This document shows positions 1-7,800 of a DNA stretch of 13,999 bases, in pieces (position 1 is the stretch's first letter; each line of letters opens with the position of its first letter). Origin of the DNA: Clostridium sp. UBA5530 (lineage in GTDB: Bacteria; Bacillota; Clostridia; Clostridiales; Clostridiaceae); NCBI GenBank assembly GCA_002423705.1, contig DINW01000027.1:48498-62496 (forward strand), in the 5' to 3' direction. A model generated the notes under the pieces. The model saw nothing but the letters and a program-made list of their open reading frames with translations, was not told the DNA's origin and did not search any database. Made by a program: the position numbers and the translations under genes.

Positions 1-224
1 GGGAATGTTCTTTCAACTCCTACATTGTAAGCTAATCTTCTTACAGTAAAAGTTTCTCTTAGTCCACCATTTTGCTTCTTAATAACAGTTCCTTCAAATA
101 TCTGAATTCTTTCTCTGTTACCTTCTTTAATCTTTACGTGAACTTTAACACTGTCTCCAATTTTAAAATCTGGTAAGTCGCTTCTTAATTGTTCAGCTTC
201 TATAGCTCTTATTAATTCGTTCAT
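1..224 (-). CDS. rplS: 50S ribosomal protein L19, partial (3' end off the window)
   Basis: This is the N-terminal part of ribosomal protein L19, a large-subunit protein near the 30S-50S interface. The reverse complement starts at ATG 224-222, reads MNELIRAIEAEQLRSDLPDF and continues to a segment ending VGVERTFP. The conserved middle with GDSVKVHVKI, IQIFEGTVI and VRRLAYNVGVERTFP is typical of L19. About 74 residues are visible and the family is usually about 115, so roughly the last third is missing beyond base 1. An AAGGAGGG ribosome binding site lies at a good distance upstream. A second ATG at 231-229 is out of frame. The gene is last in the rpsP-khpA-rimM-trmD-rplS cluster, but it has its own promoter and a structured leader (see those entries). 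Confidence 0.96.
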   Translation of the reverse strand, partial: MNELIRAIEAEQLRSDLPDFKIGDSVKVHVKIKEGNRERIQIFEGTVIKKQNGGLRETFTVRRLAYNVGVERTF

Positions 225-251
225 TGTGCATTCCCTCCTTATTATATAATT

Positions 252-285
252 GACGTTCATAACAAAAGTTTGACAGAGGAACGCC
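252..285 (-). promoter_or_regulatory. Candidate L19 leader (structured 5' UTR of rplS)
   Basis: In the rplS leader RNA, GGCGUUC (285-279) can pair with GAACGUC (258-252) over 7 base pairs, including one G-U, around a 20-nt loop. The stem lies just before the AAGGAGGG ribosome binding site. Firmicutes are known to carry an L19 leader element upstream of rplS that is thought to mediate feedback by the protein. The position and stem fit that element, but I have not matched it to the family model. Confidence 0.6.
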
Positions 286-303
286 CGTACTAGCACAAAG
301 CTA

Positions 304-332
304 ATTTTAGCATAATTTTTTATCAATAGCAA
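304..332 (-). promoter_or_regulatory. Sigma-A promoter of rplS
   Basis: The minus strand reads TTGCTA (332-327), a 17-nt spacer ending in TATGC, then TAAAAT (309-304). The TG two bases upstream of the -10 makes it an extended -10 element. It starts just after the trmD stop codon and would initiate near 297, giving a leader of about 70 nt. It would let rplS be made independently of the upstream cluster. Confidence 0.65.
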
Positions 333-337
333 TATAT

Positions 338-1048
338 TTATACATCCTCAATTAACTTTTTTTCATCTTTTGACAATTCAACGTTTTTTAAAAGGTCTGG
401 TCTACATTTCTTAGTTATGATTATAGATTGCTTTCTTCTCCATATTTTTATCTTTTCATGATGTCCTGATAAAAGTACTTCTGGAACCTTTCCTTCATCA
501 TATACTTCTGGTCTAGTATATTGTGGATATTCAAGCAATCCATTATAAAAAGATTCCTCTTGAAAACTCTCCTCTTTCCCTAAAACCCCAGGAATAAACC
601 GAGAAATACTATCTATTATAGGTATACAGGCCATTTCTCCTCCGGTTAATATAAAGTCCCCTAAAGATATTTCTAGATCTATATAGCTATATACTCTCTC
701 GTCGATACCTTCATAATGCCCACAAACAAAAATAAGCTCTTGTTCTTTGCTTAACTCTTTGGCTAAATCATTGTTAAACTTTTTTCCTCTAGGTCCTAAA
801 TAAATAACTTTTCCCCTATTTGTTGCTTTTATGGCCTTAATAGAATCAATTAAGGGTTGAGGAGTCATCACCATTCCTGCTCCCCCACCATAGGGATAAT
901 CATCTACTTTTTTATGCTTATTAATAGCATAATCTCTAATATTTGTAGTTTCTATATGGACTATTCCACCATCCTTGGCTCTTTTCATTATACTGTAGTC
1001 AAATATATTAAACATTTCTGGAAATAAAGTTAATATATCAATCTTCAT
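338..1048 (-). CDS. trmD: tRNA (guanine-37-N1)-methyltransferase
   Basis: TrmD methylates N1 of G37, next to the anticodon, in tRNAs with G36, using S-adenosylmethionine, which prevents +1 frameshifting. The 236-residue protein is complete and of normal family length. It opens MKIDILTLFPEMF. The SPOUT trefoil-knot motifs are present: LGPRG near residues 85-89, CGHYEGIDER near 109-118 and LGDFILTGGE near 129-138. The YPYGGGAGMVM stretch (about 51-61) is also characteristic. The start codon lies inside the end of rimM (11-bp overlap), with a TAGGAGA ribosome binding site within rimM, so translational coupling is likely. rplS follows after 113 bp. Confidence 0.97.
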   Translation of the reverse strand: MKIDILTLFPEMFNIFDYSIMKRAKDGGIVHIETTNIRDYAINKHKKVDDYPYGGGAGMVMTPQPLIDSIKAIKATNRGKVIYLGPRGKKFNNDLAKELSKEQELIFVCGHYEGIDERVYSYIDLEISLGDFILTGGEMACIPIIDSISRFIPGVLGKEESFQEESFYNGLLEYPQYTRPEVYDEGKVPEVLLSGHHEKIKIWRRKQSIIITKKCRPDLLKNVELSKDEKKLIEDV

Positions 1049-1535
1049 CCTGCCATTCTCCTATGGGTTTCACTATTACCTTTTTTTCCTTTACATCTAC
1101 TTCATATACTATTTCTTTTATTGCTGGTATGAGGATTTCCTTTTCTCCATTCACTACATATACATCATTGCTTCCTGTCTTTATAACATCTTTTAATTCA
1201 CCTATATAGCTATCCCCTGAATCAAAAACTTTACACCCTATTAAATCTACTATAAAATATGAATCTTTAGGCAGTTTAACTGCATCTTCCCTATTTATTT
1301 TTATATATTTATTTCTTAGTTTTTCTGCATCTTCTATTGTATCTACTCCTTGAAGCTTAAGTATAACTCTATCTCCTTGCAGCTTGCACCATACTATTTC
1401 TATAGTTTTTTCATCCATTATACAATATTTTAGTTTTCTAAATCTTCTAATGTCATCTGTTAAAGGATATATCTTTACCTCTCCCTTTATTCCATGAGGC
1501 TTACTTATTTGGCCAATAGTCATATATTCTTTCAT
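1038..1535 (-). CDS. rimM: 16S rRNA processing/maturation protein RimM
   Basis: RimM helps mature the 3' (head) domain of the 30S subunit and binds S19. The 165-residue protein has the N-terminal RimM barrel (GQISKPHGIKGEVKIYPLTD, about residues 8-27) and a C-terminal PRC-barrel-like domain from about residue 92 (FIVDLIGCKVF, then LIPAIKEIVYEVDVKEKKVIV). Length is normal. GGTGGTGA precedes ATG 1535 at good spacing, which favours it over an in-frame Met four codons later. Its end overlaps trmD by 11 bp. A hairpin terminator lies between khpA and this gene, so part of the upstream transcription may stop before it. Confidence 0.95.
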   Translation of the reverse strand: MKEYMTIGQISKPHGIKGEVKIYPLTDDIRRFRKLKYCIMDEKTIEIVWCKLQGDRVILKLQGVDTIEDAEKLRNKYIKINREDAVKLPKDSYFIVDLIGCKVFDSGDSYIGELKDVIKTGSNDVYVVNGEKEILIPAIKEIVYEVDVKEKKVIVKPIGEWQDED

Positions 1536-1567
1536 ATATTCACCACCAAAAATTTATAATTTTAAGT

Positions 1568-1594
1568 AAAAAGAGCTAGGAAAAACCTAACTCT
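1568..1594 (-). terminator. Intrinsic terminator/attenuator between khpA and rimM
   Basis: On the minus strand AGAGTTAGG, a TTTTT loop and CCTAGCTCT form a 9-bp stem (one G-U pair), followed directly by a short T run. The first stem bases overlap the khpA stop codon (1595-1593). The rimM start lies 33 bp beyond the element, and I see no strong promoter in that space. It may be a partial terminator that lowers rimM-trmD expression relative to rpsP-khpA. Confidence 0.75.
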
Positions 1595-1823
1595 AGTTGA
1601 TGATTTCAACGATTACTCGTTTATCTTCTTTTATTGCTGCAGCCTTTACAACAGTTCTAATAGCTTTAGCTATTCTTCCCTGTTTTCCTATGACTTTCCC
1701 CATATCTTCTGGAGCAACTTTCAATTCAAGAATTATAGATTGTTCACCTATAACTTCATTGATTTGAACTTCTTCTGGGTTATCTACTAGTGATTTAGCT
1801 AAAATTTCAACTAATTCTTTCAT
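1593..1823 (-). CDS. khpA: KH-domain RNA-binding protein KhpA (YlqC family)
   Basis: This is a 76-residue single-KH-domain RNA-binding protein. The GxxG loop is GKQG at about residues 46-49, within DMGKVIGKQGRIAKAIRTVV. In other Firmicutes KhpA pairs with KhpB/Jag and affects cell elongation and small-RNA biology. That role is family knowledge, not shown here. Length and position between rpsP and rimM are typical. Its start is unusual: only a weak AGAAG lies next to ATG 1823, while a strong GGGGAGGTGA lies 40 bases upstream beyond a hairpin (separate entry). A terminator hairpin begins on its stop codon. Confidence 0.95.
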   Translation of the reverse strand: MKELVEILAKSLVDNPEEVQINEVIGEQSIILELKVAPEDMGKVIGKQGRIAKAIRTVVKAAAIKEDKRVIVEIIN

Positions 1824-1870
1824 ATATCTTCTGACAGCTTAAAAATAATGCTATCAGAATTCACCTCCCC
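1824..1870 (-). promoter_or_regulatory. Hairpin-separated ribosome binding site of khpA
   Basis: A strong Shine-Dalgarno GGGGAGGTGA (1870-1861) lies just after the rpsP stop. A 10-bp stem follows: TTCTGATAGC (1859-1850) pairs with GCTGTCAGAA (1838-1829) around an 11-nt loop, with one G-U pair. GATAT and the ATG at 1823 come next. Linear distance from GGAGG to ATG is 40 nt. With the hairpin folded and skipped it is 9 nt, which is optimal. No T run follows the stem, so it does not look like a terminator. Confidence 0.6.
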
Positions 1871-1875
1871 AAAAA

Positions 1876-2121
1876 TTACTCGTTTATCCCAGCTTTTACG
1901 AAAAGCTTCTTAACGACGTCTGTTGGTTGAGCTCCATTTTTCACCCATTGTTGAGCCTTGTCAGCATCTATCTTGATTACTACTGGTTCAGCAACTGGAT
2001 TATAATAACCTATTTCTTCGATGAATCTACCATCTCTTGGGCTTCTAGAATCTGCTACAACTACTCTGTAAAAAGGAGCTTTTTTAGCACCCATTCTTCT
2101 TAGTCTTATTTTTACTGCCAT
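1876..2121 (-). CDS. rpsP: 30S ribosomal protein S16
   Basis: S16 is a small-subunit assembly protein that binds 16S rRNA early. The 81-residue protein starts MAVKIRLRRMGAKKAPFYRV and contains VVADSRSPRDGRFIEEIGYYNP, the family signature. I choose ATG 2121 because AGGAGGTG sits six bases before it. A longer reading from a GTG at 2130 would place the start codon inside that ribosome binding site. It follows ffh in the usual order and is separated from it by 57 bp with no visible terminator. Confidence 0.97.
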   Translation of the reverse strand: MAVKIRLRRMGAKKAPFYRVVVADSRSPRDGRFIEEIGYYNPVAEPVVIKIDADKAQQWVKNGAQPTDVVKKLFVKAGINE

Positions 2122-2178
2122 TGTTTTCACCTCCTTTAAAAGTTAATTTCTATATGAATAATTTAAAATTTCTACCCT

Positions 2179-3531
2179 TTACATAAAAGGCATTTTCCCA
2201 AACAGTCCTTTTTTACCTTTTTTTTGTATCCCATTCATTTGTTTCATCATCTTTTTCAGTTGATCAAAGGTTTTAATAAGTTTATTAATATCTTGTATAG
2301 AAGTACCAGAACCCTTTGCAATCCTTTTTCTTCTTGATGAAGATCCAGAAACAAGATTAGGATTTTTTCTTTCCTTGGCTGTCATAGAACTTATTATAGC
2401 CTCTGTCTTTTTTAATTCTTGTTCCCCTTTACTTAAGTCTAATCCTTGAAGTTCTTTGCTATTCATTCCTGGCATCATTTCTAACACCTTCCCCAAGGGT
2501 CCCATTTTTTTCATCTGAGACATAGCACTTAGAAAATCATTATAATTAAACTCTTGGCTCATCATCTTGTTGCTAAGTTCCATAGCTTCCTTTTCATCTA
2601 TGGCTGCTTGTGCTTTTTCTATTAGAGACAACACATCACCCATGCCTAAGATTCTTGAGGCCATTCTATCTGGATAGAAGACTTCTAAGTCATTCATCTT
2701 CTCACCCATACCAACAAACTTTATAGGTTTTCCTGTAACTTCTCTAATAGATAATGCAGCACCACCTCGAGTATCACCATCTAGCTTAGTTAATATAACT
2801 CCTGATATATCTAGATAATTATTAAAGGTTTCAGCTACATTGACAGCATCCTGTCCTATCATAGAATCCACTAACAAAAGAATTTCATTTGGAGTTACTG
2901 ATTCTTTAATATCTTTAAGTTCCTGCATAAGTGCCTCATCTATTTGAAGCCTTCCTGCAGTATCTATTATTACAACATTTAATCCATTGTTTTTAGCATG
3001 TTCTATTCCCGCTTTTGCAATGTCCACAGGACTCACCTTATCTCCCATTGTGAACACTGGAACGTCTATTTGATTTCCTACAGTTTGCAACTGTTTTATA
3101 GCTGCTGGTCTATATATATCTCCAGCTACCAATAACGGTTTTTTGTTTTTCTTTCTCATTTGTAGTGCTAGTTTTCCTGCCATTGTTGTCTTACCTACTC
3201 CTTGCAGACCCACTAGCATTATTATGGTTAAGCCCTTATCGTCATAGGTTATTTTGCTCTCACTATTTCCCATCAATGCTGTTAGTTCATCATTAACAAT
3301 CTTAACTACTTGTTGACCTGGAGTTAAACTTTCAAGAACATCTTTTCCAACACATTTATCACTTACAGCTGATATAAATTTCTTAACTACCTTATAGTTT
3401 ACATCTGCTTCTAAAAGCGCAAGCTTCACCTCTCGCATGGCTTCCTTTATGTCTTTTTCGCTTAACTTTCCTTTTCCTTTAAGCTTTTTTAAAGCTTCTT
3501 GTAACTTTGAACCTAATCCTTCAAAAGCCAT
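2179..3531 (-). CDS. ffh: Signal recognition particle GTPase Ffh (SRP54)
   Basis: Ffh binds SRP RNA and hydrophobic signal sequences on nascent chains, then docks with FtsY at the membrane. The 450-residue protein is complete. The N-terminal four-helix domain is followed by the G domain: GLQGVGKT at about 108-115, DTAGR at 190-194, TKLDGD at 248-253 and GMGE at 274-277. The methionine-rich M domain starts near 300, with MMPGM near 352-356 and the RNA-binding SSSRRKRIAKGSG near 396-408. TAGGAGG precedes ATG 3531. It lies 15 bp after ylxM and follows ftsY, so SRP and its receptor are encoded together. The SRP RNA gene is not in this window. Confidence 0.98.
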   Translation of the reverse strand: MAFEGLGSKLQEALKKLKGKGKLSEKDIKEAMREVKLALLEADVNYKVVKKFISAVSDKCVGKDVLESLTPGQQVVKIVNDELTALMGNSESKITYDDKGLTIIMLVGLQGVGKTTMAGKLALQMRKKNKKPLLVAGDIYRPAAIKQLQTVGNQIDVPVFTMGDKVSPVDIAKAGIEHAKNNGLNVVIIDTAGRLQIDEALMQELKDIKESVTPNEILLLVDSMIGQDAVNVAETFNNYLDISGVILTKLDGDTRGGAALSIREVTGKPIKFVGMGEKMNDLEVFYPDRMASRILGMGDVLSLIEKAQAAIDEKEAMELSNKMMSQEFNYNDFLSAMSQMKKMGPLGKVLEMMPGMNSKELQGLDLSKGEQELKKTEAIISSMTAKERKNPNLVSGSSSRRKRIAKGSGTSIQDINKLIKTFDQLKKMMKQMNGIQKKGKKGLFGKMPFM

Positions 3532-3546
3532 GTTAATCCTCCTAAC

Positions 3547-3888
3547 TTACAATGTCTCATTAATAAGTTCTATGATTTTTTTTATATCAATTTCATTTTC
3601 TTTATTTTTATCTTTTAACTTATTTAGCTGATAAATTATTTCTTCTTTCTTTTTAGCAACTAGGACACCGTTTTTTAAAAGACATAACTTTTCTTCATAG
3701 CTAAGCAACTGCTTATAACATCTTTTAATTAAATCATGTATTGCTTGCCTACTGATTTGATTTATTTCAGCAATCTCAGATAAAGACAAGTCATCATTGT
3801 AATACATATCCATTATCATATTTTGCTTTTCTGTTAGAAGTTTTCCATAGAAATCAAGCAATAATGATATTTCTACTCTCTCATCCAT
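3547..3888 (-). CDS. ylxM: YlxM/p13-like helix-turn-helix protein, SRP-associated
   Basis: This is a small (113-residue) putative DNA-binding protein of the UPF0122/YlxM family, encoded upstream of ffh in many Firmicutes and linked to SRP function. It starts MDERVEISLLLDFYGKLLTE. A sigma-70 region-4-like helix-turn-helix is visible in LSLSEIAEINQISRQAIHDLIKRC. The C-terminal third is rich in lysine and glutamate and probably helical. I choose ATG 3888, with AGGTGA just upstream. A GTG at 3897 would put the start within that ribosome binding site and leave only about ten bases of leader after the promoter's predicted start near 3907. Confidence 0.9.
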   Translation of the reverse strand: MDERVEISLLLDFYGKLLTEKQNMIMDMYYNDDLSLSEIAEINQISRQAIHDLIKRCYKQLLSYEEKLCLLKNGVLVAKKKEEIIYQLNKLKDKNKENEIDIKKIIELINETL

Positions 3889-3913
3889 AATAATCACCTA
3901 ACTCACAAAAGAA

Positions 3914-3942
3914 ATAATATCAGATACAAATCATGATGTCAA
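3914..3942 (-). promoter_or_regulatory. Sigma-A promoter of ylxM-ffh-rpsP-khpA
   Basis: The minus strand has a perfect TTGACA (3942-3937), a 17-nt spacer and TATTAT (3919-3914). Predicted start near 3907 leaves a leader of about 20 nt to the ylxM ATG. It lies in the 73-bp gap after ftsY, where I see no terminator, so the SRP block can be read both from this promoter and from the smc-ftsY unit. Confidence 0.85.
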
Positions 3943-3961
3943 GTACTTTTACTTAACATAC

Positions 3962-4864
3962 TTAAAAAAGTGCATCAGTAAAAAGTTCTGCATTAAATTT
4001 CTGCAAATCCTCTATCCCTTCTCCTACACCTATATACTTTACTGGTATTCCAAGCTCCTTTCTTATGGATATAACAACACCACCCTTTGCAGTGCCATCT
4101 AACTTGGTTAAAATTATTCCATCAATGTTACAGATCTCCATAAATTGCTTTGCTTGAACTACTGCATTTTGTCCAGTGTTTCCATCCAATACTAATAAAG
4201 TCTCCTTTTGACTACCAGGAAATTCCTTGTCTATTATTCTGTTGATTTTCCCCAACTCATTCATAAGGTTTTTCTTGTTGTGCAGCCTTCCTGCAGTATC
4301 ACATATCAAAACATCTGATTTTTTAGCTTTAAAAGAATTTATAGCATCAAATACCACTGCACCTGGATCTGCACCCTCATTATGTTTTATAATATCTACT
4401 CCAGCTCTATTGGCCCATACTTCCAATTGATCTATTGCCCCTGCCCTAAAGGTATCTCCTGCTGCTAATATAACTTTTCTACCTTGATTTTTATATTGAG
4501 CTGCTATTTTACCTATGGAGGTAGTTTTGCCTACACCATTTACTCCAATGATAAGAAGAACTTTTGGATATTCCTCTTCCTGTTTTTCATCATCAATGAT
4601 TTCTGCAATTACTTTCTTTAAGCAAGGTCTGATATCCTTAGGGTTATTTATCTTTTCATCCCTTATGACCTTTCTAAGTTTCTCTATTATTTCTAATGAT
4701 GTATCAACGCCAATATCTGAGGTTATTAGTATTTCCTCTAGTTCCTCATATAGATCTTCATCTATAGTAACAGCTAAATTAAATACCTCATTCATCTTAT
4801 CTGTTAACGTATCTCTTGTCTTAGTTAATCCCGACTTTAGTTTTTCAAAAAAGCCTCCTAGCAT
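3962..4864 (-). CDS. ftsY: Signal recognition particle receptor FtsY
   Basis: FtsY is the membrane-associated SRP receptor GTPase that docks the Ffh-ribosome complex and hands it to the Sec translocon. The 300-residue protein has the NG architecture: an N domain to about residue 95, GVNGVGKTT at 107-115, GDTFRAGA near 136-143, DTAGR at 189-193, TKLDG at 253-257 and GVGE at 279-282. It lacks the long acidic A domain of enterobacteria and has only a short amphipathic N-terminus (LGGFFEKLKSGLTKTRD), as expected for Gram-positives. TAGGAGG precedes ATG 4864. It follows smc after 30 bp with no visible terminator, so the two are probably co-transcribed. Confidence 0.97.
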   Translation of the reverse strand: MLGGFFEKLKSGLTKTRDTLTDKMNEVFNLAVTIDEDLYEELEEILITSDIGVDTSLEIIEKLRKVIRDEKINNPKDIRPCLKKVIAEIIDDEKQEEEYPKVLLIIGVNGVGKTTSIGKIAAQYKNQGRKVILAAGDTFRAGAIDQLEVWANRAGVDIIKHNEGADPGAVVFDAINSFKAKKSDVLICDTAGRLHNKKNLMNELGKINRIIDKEFPGSQKETLLVLDGNTGQNAVVQAKQFMEICNIDGIILTKLDGTAKGGVVISIRKELGIPVKYIGVGEGIEDLQKFNAELFTDALF

Positions 4865-4894
4865 ATTTTTTCCTCCTATTAATTAATTTATCTA

Positions 4895-7800
4895 TTATGC
4901 ACTTAGGTCTACTGATACTATTTTAGATACACCCTTTTCCTCCATAGTTACCCCATATAATACATCACTAGCTTCCATGGTTCCCTTTCTATGGGTTATG
5001 ACTATAAACTGAATATTTTCCGAGAAAATCTTTAAAAACTCTGCATATCTATATACGTTGGCATCATCCAATGCCGCCTCTATCTCATCCAATATACAAA
5101 ATGGTGTAGGTTTCATCTTTAAGATGGCAAATAGCAATGCTATTGCTGATAGCACCTTTTCTCCTCCAGACATTAAATTTATATTTTGAAGTTTTTTACC
5201 AGGTGGTTCCACGTTAATTTCTATATTAGCACTAAGTTCATCACCTTCTGATAGTATAAGATCAGCCCTACCACCCTTGAAAAGTTCTTGAAAAGTAGCA
5301 TTAAAGTTTGCTCTCAGAATCTGAAAATTTTCATTAAACATAGTTCTCATTTTCGAGGTCATTTCGTTTATTACTCCAATAAGTTCCTTCTTAGCCTTTT
5401 CCAAATCTTCCCTTTGTAAATTCATAAATGTATATTTTGTCTTTACGTCCTCATACTCTTCAATAGCACCTAGATTCACTGTACCTAAAGCAGTTATATT
5501 GCTTTTTATCTTAGAAATTTCTTTCTTAGTATATTCCACATTTATATTTTTATCTCCTAATTCTTCTGCTTCCGCATAGGTTAAATTCATATCTTCATTT
5601 AACTTCTTAAGGTAGCTTTCTATTTCAGTCTCATACTTTGCTTTAGAGAAGTTTAATTTATTTATAACTTCTTCATACTTAATTATTACAGAATTTATAT
5701 CCTCTACTTTAATATTAGTCTGATTAATGCTTCGTTTTAAATAACTCCTATGGTTCTCATATTCCTCAAACTTTTGTTCCATAGAAATAACTTTATCTTT
5801 GTAAAGTAAAATCTCCTTACTCTTTTCCTCTATGCCTTCAATAAAAATCTCTTTATTTGCTTTATTAGTTTTTGTCTCCTTTTCTAAAGTATATATTTTT
5901 CTTTTGCTATCTTCTATTTCAGTATCTACTCTTCTAAGATTATTTATTTTTTCTGAAAGTTTCTGATCCAACTCTGCCTTTTGTACTTTTAAAGTGGTTA
6001 AATCTTCTTTAATTATCTCTAACTCACTGTTTACTCTGGCTAGCTCTTCTTCTAGGTTTTTTATATATTCTTTATTCTTTTCCTCTTTTATTATAAGTTG
6101 GCTTATATCCTTATTTTTACTTTCCAGTTTTATTTTAAACTCATTTATTCTATTATTTATCAATGCTATTTCTCTCTCAGAAGTTAGGATTCCATCATTA
6201 AGCTTTTTGTTATCATTTTCAACAGAATTGATTCTTTCTTGGACTTTGGCTATTTCAATAGTTTTATAATGAATCTCGTCTCTCATGTTTAAAGTTTCTT
6301 CATCCAAATCCTTAAAAGTGGCTTTCTTATTGTTCACTTCAATTTCCAGCTTATTCTGTTTCATGAAAAGTTCATGCTTTTCAATAGCCAGTTCTTCTAT
6401 TTCTCTCTTTCTGCCGATAACATTACTATTTTTATGGTAAATACTTCCTCCTGTCATAGCTCCACCTGGATTAATTACTTCTCCATCTAATGTTACAATT
6501 CTATAGCTGTGATTACTTATTCTTGCTACATTCAAAGCACTTTCCATATTATCACAAATTATTGTTTTCCCCAAAATACTGTTCACTATATTATCATAAA
6601 GCAAATCATATTCTATGATATCACTAGCTATTCCTATAAAGCCTTTTAATTTTTTAATACCGTCATTTAAAATAATTTTTTTACCCTTTATTATAGACAA
6701 GGGTAAAAAAGTGGCTCTTCCTAGATTTTTTCTTTTTAGATACTCTATGAGATTTTTTGCCATAATCTCATCTTCTGTAATTATATTAGATACAGCACTA
6801 CCTAAAGCTATGTCTATGGCTGTTTCAAATCTTTTTTCAACATTTATTATTTCTCCTAAAACATTAACTTTATGTGGAGCTATATTGACCATATTTTTTT
6901 CTATATGTTCCATTAGATTTTTTACAGCTTTATTATATCCCTCATACCTTTTTTCTAAATCTAAAAGAATATTATAATTGGCTTCTACCTTGCTTAGCTT
7001 AATACCCTGATCTTTGTGCTGATTTTCTAAATTGTTAATGGATGATAACAGCACTTTCATTTCCTTTTTATTTTCTTTTATTTTATCTTCTATTTCTGAC
7101 ATATTGCTATTTAGCTTTTCAACTTCATCCCTTAGAAGTTTTGTAGTAGTAATATTAATAGCTAGGTTATTATTGTAATTGCTCTTTAGTTCACTTATGC
7201 CTTGAATCCTATTATTTAAATTTTCTATTTCCTTTTCCATTATAACTTCTTCATTTTTCATGTTAGAGATTTTTCTTAAGATCTCTATATCTGCCTCTCT
7301 AGCCTCCTTAACCTTCTTCTCCACAGTGAAAGAATTCTCATTATAGTCCTTGATAGTGATTTCTGCCTTTTCCACTTGGCCTTCATAGAAATTTCCTTGA
7401 CTTTGAAGCTCTAAAAGTTTAGTTTCTTCTTCATTTTTAGCATTTTCAAGAGTCACTATCTTTTCTTTTATACTGTCCATTTCACTTGCATCTTTTTGCA
7501 AGTAAACTTCTAAATTCTTAATTTTCTCCTCAAGAACTACAATATCTCCATTAAGATTTTGAATATGTTCTTTATGCTTATAAAAAGAGCTTTGTTCCTC
7601 TCCAAATTTCTTTTCCTCAGTTTCCAAATTCATATTCAAATTGATAAGGCTAACTTTTAAATTTTCTCTTTCCTTTATGAGATCATCTTTAGCTTTTGTG
7701 TTTTCCTCTATTTTTTTTTCAAATTCTCCTAGCCTTTCATTTAAGTCTGTTATACTTCGTACTATTAAGGATATTTCCATAGCCCTTTGGTTATTAGAGA

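Noticed and set aside
3943..3966. AAGTA/TACTT inverted repeat after ftsY as a terminator
   Set aside because: Stem is short and AT-only, with no T run after it.
3437..4886. Several open frames of 60-120 codons on the plus strand, here and elsewhere (for example 4515-4886, 6615-6977, 12518-12835)
   Set aside because: All lie opposite strong minus-strand genes with clear families. Their translations are rich in serine, phenylalanine, isoleucine and leucine with no domain, as expected for antisense shadows.
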